Source: Trichobilharzia regenti | Lineage: Eukaryota > Platyhelminthes > Trematoda > Strigeidida > Schistosomatidae | Assembly: GCA_944472135.2 (NCBI GenBank) | Contig: OX235264.1 | Span: 122,603,809 to 122,667,808, forward strand | Reading direction: 5' to 3' | Length of the DNA: 64,000 bases | Shown: piece by piece, positions 55,970 through 64,000 of the stretch | How positions within the stretch are numbered: the stretch's first letter is position 1 | Layout of the letters: the number at the start of each line of letters is the position of its first letter | The notes under the pieces: model-generated | What the model was told of the DNA's origin: nothing | What the model saw: only the letters and a program-made list of their open reading frames with translations | The model's database searches: none | Translations under genes and position numbers: made by a program

Positions 55970-58390
55970 CAAGTGTTAGTTTTCAGGGATTTGATTGGTT
56001 ACTGGTTTGATGGTTAACGAATTTCTAATCCACTAGTTTACTGTACAAATGCTCATCTGGAGATTCCTAGTCTTAAGCCATTGTTGCATAATGTGAAATA
56101 ACCCATATTAGGATGAGGGAAACGTCCATTACTGTCTGTAATTCAATGATCCTCAATGCATGCAAAAAATGAAATCTAACAGATTTTTATCTTGAAGTGA
56201 GTGACGTTTCACGTATATCCTATTTCGCTAAACATCAAGTATTACTTTCCATGGAGATTATATGATTACATATGCTTACACGGGTATGTGTGTGAGGTGT
56301 GGTTATAATTCCTTATCGATCTGTCTTCAGCCAATAGATCACAATGTTTACCTTTCCTTTCAGGATAATAATCCACGAAAATCACGTATGTTTACACTGT
56401 AAACGAGTATGTTTTTGTGCCTAATTTGTAACTCACAGTTAGCTGTGTTCTTAAGTAATCAACATGTTCTGAGTTTGTTCAAATGCTGCAACTGATAAGA
56501 TTCATCACTTTTATTTCCTTTTTGTCTCTACGACTCGAAGATAATGGAACCTTATGGCAGCGAAGTGACTCGCCTCTTCAAGAACTGAGACAAACTGAGT
56601 ACACAGCTAACATTTGACTGATATAAGCCCACTACCAGACGAAAACAGACATTTCCCGGTTTTCGTGCTGTCATGATGTCTTTCACTTATTTCCTGTTGA
56701 TGGTAAAGACTCTTTGGCGAATGGCTGCTGACTCGTTAGGCTTAACAGTGTATTCAAAGTTCACGATGTAGTTAACGATCAGACCAGTTTTACTTGGTCA
56801 TACAGGGTTAGTATTGCTAGAAGTCTACTGAATTGGCCGCAATGAAGACAAACATCTTTTCGATGTTCAGACTTCTTTCTGCTTAGCTACATTTTAATCC
56901 TAATCAACATGCGGCTGCTTATCAGATCATTCCCCACCACATACCATAACGAGACATCCCGGTCGTGGGTTTTTTGCAACATGCATCCTAATAGTTCAAT
57001 ATTATTTCATACAATCTAAAGAGGGGTAACTGCTGACCACCATCTGGTTTGTTTAAGTTGATCCTTTAGATGGTCAATAGTTATGCAATCTGTCCAGTAG
57101 CCCGAAACGAAAATACTGTCTTTAGTGTGTCATTAATGTCTATGAAAACTCTAAATACGTTTTCATTTCAAAAATAGACAATTGCCAAATATCATATTGA
57201 TAAGGTGTGTACTGCTGGTCATGTTTGTGAGTAGTATATTGTCCGTGATATCCTCTGAATGACTACTGAATAGATAAGGAAAAAAGAAATGAGAGATCTT
57301 GTGAAAATTATATAGTAACCATGTACGGAAGACAAAGGCAGCACAAACGACGAACATGTTGAAGCGCAGATTACAATATAAGGCTAATGCATATCTCATC
57401 AATACTCTACAGCATCTTTCAAAATAAACAGTCTGCTACTACTTACTACCAGGCTCCACCATTTCATCTGCTGTCAGTGCCTCTGAGCAGCTGAAGATTA
57501 CATGACTTCCAGCTTTCAAGGAGAGAGATATCTGGATTTTGCATCCGTTGCGATATTTGTAGGCGTCAAAGATCCAATAGTGGTGATGAAGACTCTTTTG
57601 AGATATTGGGTGAAGGCTGCCTACAACAGTTCATGTGGAGCTGATGCGTAAACGTCTTCGTATAGAACTGTTGAACGGGTGATTTAGAGTGTTACAGCCC
57701 TGCAGACAGAAAGAAAGCATCACAGAAATTAAGCAATGTAATCATTAGAAGACTAAAAGATGCAGCTATTGGTTTCCAGTACATGGAATATGTCCCTCCT
57801 ACTATCTTTCACAAGCTGCAGTTACTCAATTTTGCCTCGCATATGGATGTATATATATATAAGCTGAGAAAAATCTCAAGGCATTTAAATAGTCCTGAAA
57901 ACACACCAATCATCAGTTAATGCCAAGAAGCCTGACAGATGAGGCGTCTAATCAAGGAAGCTAAAAAAACGGATTTCACAATTTGTAAGAAGAGTGAAGT
58001 ATACTGAAACATTGTCGTGCTTGTGGAACAACTGATGATTGGTAGGGAAATCGCACAAAACATTATAGATGATCACGTTTCAAGTGAGATGATTTTGCTT
58101 TCTTTCTCTATTATTACTTTTTGGAAATTGTGAGAGTGAAATAACTGAGTATGGGAAATCAATAATATTGATTTGCATTACTCGAAAAAATTACCTACGT
58201 GACAGCGTGGAATTTTCAGCATTTGGTACAATAAAACATCTGACTAACACTAACAGCACTAACAGCAAAATCACTACAGGGCATAGGTATCTAAAATTGA
58301 CATGTTGCAAAACGTAGGAAATCATAATATCAGCGACAAATCTCACACGACAACTGGTGTAGTTTTGTCATAGATTACAATAAGAAAATG
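55970..58390. other. Unrecognised DNA within duplication copy 2
   Basis: Counterpart of 46430-48870. The only sizeable difference is the region near 57735-57770, where about 24 bases are lost and a few are rearranged. No gene is supported. Confidence 0.5.
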
Positions 58391-58394
58391 ATAA

Positions 58395-59232
58395 GAGAGC
58401 CAGTCATCTTGCTAATAACATAATATATTATTGTTTTCACACTTAGCAGTATCTCCATCACATGGAACGTGGGTCGGGCGGTGTATGTTTATATTTTCGT
58501 ACTTATTGGTACAAACATGTAATCTCTTATGACGAATTCTACTCCTACCAGATAACAAAGGAAGGGAGAGAGGTGTGAATACACAGGGTGTTGAGAGTAA
58601 AGAAATACGGTTATTAACCATTTATTGTGAGTTGTCTGTTGAATACCAGAGTTACTAACTGACTGTATGCCCCAATGACATCTTTCGAAATACAACCTAT
58701 TCCTTTTCGAGTAGCCCAGGAAAGACAATGGCCGAGAGATGACAAACAACCAGTAAGATGCTTGAGTTAAGAAACTGCAAAAGTTCATGTTGAATGATTC
58801 CAGATTGTTCTGACTTCTTATGTATAGGTGAGACGGAACATTTTTCTGAAATCGACAAGATTTAGAATAAACAAGAAAAGTCAGAGGATAGAACTATTCC
58901 GAGGTATTTTGGGCTTGATTTAGCTCCTATTACCGTGCCCTCCAAATTACCAACATCATGTGAACGGATCAATTCATGTAGATCACGCTTACACATGAAG
59001 GTGAAATTAACTCTCTGATATTGAGATGGATTTAACGGAACACCAATTAGCTATTTAATTTTGGATCAACCAGACAGGGACTTGACTGGTAGCGAGAGAT
59101 TTAGATCATCAGCGTATTCAGAGAAGTTGATTTCATCCAAAAGAATCATGTAGGAAGAAATAAAAAAGGAAAAGAAGAGAGGACAACACACTGAGGAACT
59201 TCAGCCTCAGTAAGCAATGCAAAGGAAGATTT
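58395..59232 (-). mobile_element. CR1/Jockey-like RT remnant, copy 2
   Basis: Counterpart of 48880-49720. The YADD block is retained. The thumb frame is shortened to 99 codons (58489-58788) by a small deletion near 58820. Confidence 0.7.
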
Positions 59233-59389
59233 ACTTTTTTATAAAGTTTTGGGGGCTCACACCGTATAGTGATACGTTGTATGGATTATCGATCTATCGT
59301 GCTATATTATGGAGATTTAGATTTCTGAATTCATTTGCAGTTGTTCTACGTTTCGTGTGTTATTCTTGTTTTCGGTTGATTATTATTAT

Positions 59390-60248
59390 TATTTTCTCTT
59401 GGGTTCCTAGTGGAACATAGGGCTTTAACTGCACGTCTTCACTTGCTTCTGTCTTCCTTCTGGTGTACTTTTCACTTGCATCCATGTTAGTCCATACTCT
59501 TTCAAATCCTCCTCACACGATCTCTCCTCTGTCACTCTTGGACGTCTCACTCGCCGATTCCCTTTCAAGTTCCACTCGAGCGATGGCCTGACACTCGATG
59601 TCACCACGTGATTTCCTTAGCGAGTGTCCAATCAATCTCCACTTTCCCCTGCATATTTGTTGGGCGATTGATTCTTGTTTTGTTTGTTTGCGGCCATAGT
59701 TTCTTGTTGGTGATTCTTTCCGGCCCGGCCATCTGATCTTCAATATAGAGCCAGAGAAGATAGTTGTTGATAAAGGTCTGCAACAGGCTGTTGGAAATAT
59801 TCCGTATAGAAGAACTTACTGACTTGACATGTTTTATTGAAAATCCGACCGAATTTTGTTGTTGATGCTGAGTGACAGCGGAAGATTTCCAGATTGGTTT
59901 CAGGTTGATGAATGTGTTTCTTGCCTTTCCGATTCTCGCTCGATTTGACATCGTCATCCGTTCTGACTGCCTGTAGTTGAGACAATGCTGTCTATATCAG
60001 TGAGTGAATGAAGTGACCTCTTGCAAATCCCTCCCGTTGATGGTGATTAGCGCTGGATGTTGTTGCTGTTGTTGTTGGTTGTTTATTTTCATAACCTCCG
60101 TCTTGTCTTTGTTCACCTGGAGTCCTGTCTTCTCTGGCTGCTTCTTCGACCAGTTTGTCGGTTTTCGTTTGTAAGTCTTCGATTTCCTTTTCATGCTTTC
60201 TATAGTTTTTACGCCAGCAGTTCCTCATTTCCTCTCTCCTTAAATTAA
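59390..60248 (-). mobile_element. RTE element B, C-terminal RT to 3' end
   Basis: Minus strand from 60228: EIEDLQTKTDKLVEEAAR, then in another frame KTGLQVNKDKTEVMKINN followed by a Gln run and ALITINGRDLQEVTSFTH. After that come ARIGKARNTFINLKPIWKSS, LLQTFINNYLLWLYIEDQMA and the C-terminus, ending TATGTTCCACTAGGAACCCA. Unlike A it has no fused 5' end: it is a conventional 5'-truncated copy. About 40 bases are missing near 59800. It marks the right edge of the duplicated block. Confidence 0.8.
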
Positions 60249-60249
60249 T

Positions 60250-60546
60250 CCGTCATTTCGTTATCAAGTACTTTTGAGGATACCATCACATAAGATGTAT
60301 TACTTACAAAGTCATGCAGTAGAAAATGGCATTTAGATCTCAGTACTGTTATCTAAAACACATCCTTCTTGTTGTTTCTTCATAATTCTTATGTCTCAGA
60401 ATTTTAATGTTATTGTGTTTTCCCACTTAAAAGACTTCACGAATAAATACATACACAGATGTAGTATTTTGATATCATAGAAGTCTTTCATTCCAATTAT
60501 ACCGATTTAGCATCGTTTAATCTGTCCATCTACCAGATGATGAGTA
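60250..60546. other. Unrecognised spacer
   Basis: AT-rich sequence with no recognisable feature. Confidence 0.45.
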
Positions 60547-60547
60547 T

Positions 60548-60745
60548 GTGCGTCGGTGGCACAGTGGTTAGGACTCTCGCCGACCATGCACGTGTTCCCG
60601 GGTTCGAGCCCTCGCCGACGCACACCTGATATCTATGGTCGGCCAGCGAATTTTGGGCTACCGATATCCACGCTGAAAATTCCATTTTTGTACCAAAAAT
60701 ACAGTGTGGAATCAAGCTGTAATCAAAAATAAAATAAAAAAAATA
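60548..60745 (+). mobile_element. tRNA-headed SINE, type 1 (best-preserved plus-strand copy)
   Basis: GTGCGTCGGTGGCACAGTGG with A box, GGGTTCGAGCCC B box, CCGACGCAC closing the acceptor-like stem, then the full body to AATCAAGCTGTAATC and an (AAAATA)n tail. In this copy the middle hairpin is disturbed (CATGCACGTGTTCC). Confidence 0.8.
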
Positions 60746-61595
60746 AATATCAAAGTCAGAATGCTGATTTTAGGGTACAAGGGATGATAAGAGAAATAAG
60801 TCGGCAAAAGGTGCATATACATAAATATATTTACACTAGATTGCTGATCCGATAATACATTTGAATGTGTGTTTATACAATGTGATTTAGTCAAGATAGG
60901 TTGATATGCAGTCTAACTGGCCTAGAAAGCAGTTAAATCACACATCTGCATATACAAAGAAACTGTTATTTATGCGTCTGTAAAATATGAATTATGAAGT
61001 AGGTAGATGAGCGGGGATTTCAGAGTTACAATAGTATAAAATTCAACTAACAATGCAACCTTCCAACTTGATCACCAGCTGACATCAGTTGCAGAATCAC
61101 TGGAGTATTCAGGAGTACAGGGCAGCTGTTTTGTCTCGCTTACGAACCGTAGTAAGTGAGATTTGCTGAGGGGTTTTTCAATGCTTCTCTAACTGATATT
61201 ACAGCACTCAGAAAAGAGGACGAAGTCTCGATTTTAAAAAGTGGTGTCAAGTGTGTTCTTCTATGTAATTCAGAAATTTGAAATACACACGTTGACAATA
61301 ACATTTCCAACAGACTGGGAACTTTCATCAACATCTGTCTTCGTTACATATTGAAGATAAGATAAGTGGTCTGAAGGGATAAGCAATAAAGCAGCCTGGA
61401 AGTGTAATGAATTAACCAAGAAGTAATCGCCTGATAAATGTGCGGAATGAAGGTAAGAATGATTGAAAATTTGCTGAAGAGACTGATGAACGACTTCACA
61501 GGCCAGGTCTTTTAGTGGAACTTAAAAAGAAATCAACGGTTAAGTGAATAATGAGAAAGTAACATTTTTAAATCATGTGAATAGGACACCAACGC
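60746..61595. other. Mostly unrecognised DNA with a decayed SINE pair
   Basis: At 61065-61205 there is an eroded inverted pair of the hammerhead SINE (CAGCTGACATCAGTTGCAG..., GGCAGCTGTTTTGTC, TTTTTCAATGCTTCTCTAAC). Otherwise nothing is recognised. Confidence 0.4.
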
Positions 61596-61599
61596 TTGT

Positions 61600-62170
61600 T
61601 TACTATCGCAGAACTAACTGAGGCACTAGCTATCCAAAAGCTCAAACCCACGCTTTGTATCCAAAAGAAATACGTCCAACCCCTGTCCCTGCCATGGCCG
61701 TCATAAACAGGTAAATGTTTTATTTATCACCATCTCTTATCCAAAATTCCTGTTTATTCATGTTAGTTTAAGTTTTTCTTAATCCCTGTTTACATTACCA
61801 TATTTTCATATCCGAACTTCCTATCTATTTTGTCATTTTATTATTTCTACATATTTTATCCCTGATTGCATGAACAATTATTCAACACATTAGTTTTTTT
61901 ATCCAAACATCCTGTCTAGTTTGTTATTTCTACATTTCTAACCCGCAATCACACAATGTCAATCTTCTTAGTAATTATGGTACTACTTTGTTTGAGTTTT
62001 ATCCGTCCCCTGTTTATTATGGCATTCTAATTCCTAATTTTAATTTTTATCAATTTGACCCTTAATCGGAAATTATTCTAGAACTTTACCATCCATTTGA
62101 TATAAATACACGAATGTACAGCCTAGATGATGACTTCGTCGAAAAGAAAGTTTTCTTCGCTGCAATTGTC
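61600..62170 (+). mobile_element. Penelope-like element, C-terminus and 3' UTR
   Basis: Starts in the ORF end EALAIQKLKPTLCIQKKYVQ (61620-61680), then stop and about 480 bases of UTR almost parallel to 8605-9115. The terminus reads GTACAGCCTAGATGATGACT, TCGTCGAAAAGAAAG, TTTTCTTCGCTGC. It can be drawn as a hammerhead-like fold: CAGC with GCUG, GAC-UUC-GUC, and AGAAA with UUUCU, but the core reads CUAGAUGA instead of CUGAUGA. Confidence 0.75.
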
Positions 62171-62309
62171 ATTTTAATAACTCCTATGACCTTATGTGTT
62201 TATCGCAAAACCAATGTAAAGTGATAGGATGTGTGTTGTCGAAGTGCAGAGATGATAGTGACAGTGCATAGCTCACGACAAATTGCATCACCCTTAACAC
62301 ATTTCTATC

Positions 62310-62420
62310 ATGATATCTACGGTCGGCCTGCAAAATTTGGGCTACTGATATCCATGCTGAAAATTCCATACTTGCACCAAAAATACAGTGTGGAATCAAG
62401 CTGTATTGAAAAAATAAGAA
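62310..62420 (+). mobile_element. tRNA-headed SINE, type 1, 3' half
   Basis: Body from TGATATCTACGGTCGGCCTG to AATCAAGCTGTATTG. The tRNA head is absent, as in a 5'-truncated insertion; it is joined to unrelated DNA at about 62308. Confidence 0.7.
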
Positions 62421-63570
62421 AGTTCATCTATGTCCAAAAATCGATGAAAAACATCACGAAGATAGAAAAATCACTTACATTCCCCTACAAAAACACATAC
62501 ACCAACCTGTAATGGTTACTAACCAGCCAAACAACCAGGTCGAAGGAATATAAACATCAGACAGCCGTTTCATTCGTTTCAGCACAAGCTCACCAGAGAC
62601 ATATTTGGTTTGACACAACCCAGAGAGCAAAATCAGTCGAAAGAATATTCTGTTCTCCTTCAAACCCTCTGAAGAAATGTTTCGAGACTAATTTTTGTTA
62701 ACGCATAGCTGCGGTTTATTAGCTAGGATACTTGCTCCTAGGTGAGTGGATCTCACTTCGGAATACCTCCCTACTAAGCTTAACTAAGTAACTGACTTTT
62801 ATGATCGAATCTCATCTGATGCTAATGGACAATAGTCTGGAAGACAGGATTTTATGTTCACACCGGTTAGTCCAAACAAACAATTTTATACATCACCTTG
62901 AATGGTACCTATGAAGCTGATCGCTTTTTACAGGCAATGGTCAAGTTGTTTCAACAACACGCAGTAGCATATTGTACTTGAGTACACCCTTAAACGACAA
63001 CAGCAATAGTTCGGGTTAGAATAACTCTATGGCGTATTGTATTAGTGTAGTAAGCCATTAGTTTAATATTTTGTTGAGCAGAACTCATCAACTGTTTATT
63101 ATTACCAATGTTCAACTCAAAACCAACAACTGGTTTATAGGTAACGTATTGTTACCTTGATTGCAGTCAGGCAGTCTATGAGCATACCACTAACTTGACA
63201 GACTCAGGTATTCACTGCTTTTAGTTTCCTGTGTTGAGCTGCCTAGTACTGCTTCCGGACAGTCTTTAACAGTGAGATGACTGGTAACTGCACATGCATT
63301 TTGTCAGTTTGTATAAATTTCGTGAATTTTCAAATAAATCTCTGATTACACACAGTCCAGTAGATTCCAAGCACTTCCATGCAGGAGATACTAAATTTAA
63401 GGTGTTTGAAAAGTCGACAAATGTTGATCCAATATATTTCTGTGCTATCAGCTACTGCGTTACATTCACCGAGAAAACATAGGCGACACCAGGACTTCAA
63501 CAACGGATATCCGAATAGTACTTGACAGGGGTTATGAATTTGTATCTATAATACATGGCCTGAAGACTCA
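62421..63570. other. Unrecognised DNA
   Basis: No gene, RNA or repeat recognised. Frames of 60-65 codons at 62475-62663 and 63294-63482 show no domain. Confidence 0.45.
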
Positions 63571-63574
63571 ATAA

Positions 63575-63960
63575 ATTTGACAAGTTCAAGTTCTCCGCTC
63601 AATACTCAAGATCAGATGGCCAGAAAAGATCAGCAACAGGGATCTCTGGGAGCGAACCAATCAGGAACCGATTGTGAAACAAATAGGCAGAAGAAATGGA
63701 GATGGATTGGCCATACGCTGAGGAAACCATCAAGTGACATCACTAGACAAGCCCTCGAGTGGAACCCGAAAGGGAGGCGGCGAGTTGGTGGTCAGTGCAA
63801 GGGTGACTTGGAGGAGGTCATCCGAGGAAGAGATGAAAGCATGTGGACAGACCTGGAGCAGCGTGAAAAAGTTGTCAGAAAACCGAAGGGAATGGAGGTG
63901 CGCAGCTGAAGCCCTATGTTCCTCTAGGAACTAAAGGATACAATAATAATAATAATAAAG
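63575..63960 (+). mobile_element. RTE-clade retrotransposon, 5'-truncated 3' end with (TAA)n tail
   Basis: Frame 63577-63909 gives NTQDQMARKDQQQGSLGANQ, KKWRWIGHTLRKPSSDITRQ, ALEWNPKGRRRVGGQCKGD: the C-terminal RTE signature RRKWRWIGH.LRK....I.RQAL.WNP.G.R. The ORF ends at 63909, then come CCTATGTTCCTCTAGGAACT, AAAGGATACAA and (TAA)n at 63943-63957. It is one of the youngest-looking RTE ends in the window, with a single long open frame. The 5' truncation point is near 63575. Confidence 0.85.
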
Positions 63961-64000
63961 TTCAAAGTGTTAACAAACAATAGGCATTGAGTCTTGTTAA

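Larger units (their letters stand above)
50141..59652 (+). repeat. Segmental duplication, copy 2 (~9.5 kb)
   Basis: Direct tandem copy of 40580-50140. Its contents, element by element, are listed separately. Notable copy-specific changes: one extra T near 53190 that frameshifts the RTE RT, one restored frame in the PLE C-terminus (55734-55922), and losses near 50936 and 51560. Confidence 0.9.

Overview
The window looks like a stretch of nuclear DNA from a blood fluke (genus Schistosoma). It is AT-rich with a few relatively GC-richer repeats, and I find no host gene with a convincing exon structure. The genus call rests on the repeat content: a ~331 bp tandem satellite carrying a tRNA-like Pol III promoter plus a hammerhead ribozyme (the published schistosome Sm-alpha type), many Penelope-like elements (PLEs) with GIY-YIG endonuclease domains, RTE-clade non-LTR retrotransposons of the SR2/Perere-3 kind with (TAA)n tails, a CR1/Jockey-like reverse transcriptase remnant, and a Merlin (ISXO2-like) transposase remnant. 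The species cannot be fixed from sequence reading alone. Family names come from recognised motifs and remembered family consensus features, not from a search.

Layout. 1-11.3 kb: unrecognised DNA with three tRNA-headed SINE types, short RTE 3' ends (2.55-2.82, 3.18-3.35 kb), three PLE fragments (5.45-5.96, 6.88-7.79, 7.80-9.12 kb), and a PLE relic flanked by ~300 bp inverted repeats (9.38-10.38 kb). 11.86-14.74 kb: an array of about 8.7 nearly identical 331 bp Sm-alpha units on the minus strand, set against a PLE that resumes at 14.74 kb. 14.7-22.4 kb: three more PLE copies, an inverted Sm-alpha composite at 18.9-19.3 kb, a SINE nested in a PLE, and an RTE remnant. 22.4-30.1 kb: two diverged direct copies (P1, P2) of a large unclassified repeat, each followed by Sm-alpha sequence. 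P2 is split by a PLE and by a second hammerhead-bearing SINE. 30.5-40.4 kb: SINE and RTE scraps, Merlin, a PLE with inverted terminal repeats (33.0-34.0 kb), a decayed PLE with a SINE that has a clear target-site duplication (36.3-38.4 kb), and P3, an inverted copy of P1.

40.5-60.25 kb: a direct segmental duplication of about 9.5 kb at very high identity. Each copy holds RTE pieces in both orientations, a PLE 3' end interrupted by an RTE whose 5' half is inverted (twin-priming pattern, 13 bp target-site duplication), about 2.4 kb of unrecognised DNA, and a CR1-like RT remnant. The three boundary RTE copies show that the middle one is a chimera of the outer two, the expected footprint of unequal crossing-over between RTE copies. 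60.25-64 kb: a SINE copy, a PLE 3' end, a half SINE and a 5'-truncated RTE ending in a (TAA)n tail.

The common theme is RNA-mediated spread. PLEs and RTEs supply the enzymes. Two separate small families combine a tRNA-type promoter with a hammerhead whose stem III is an 8-nt palindrome, a design suited to paired ribozymes and tandem or circular RNA. All protein-coding elements visible here are truncated, frameshifted or carry stop codons.
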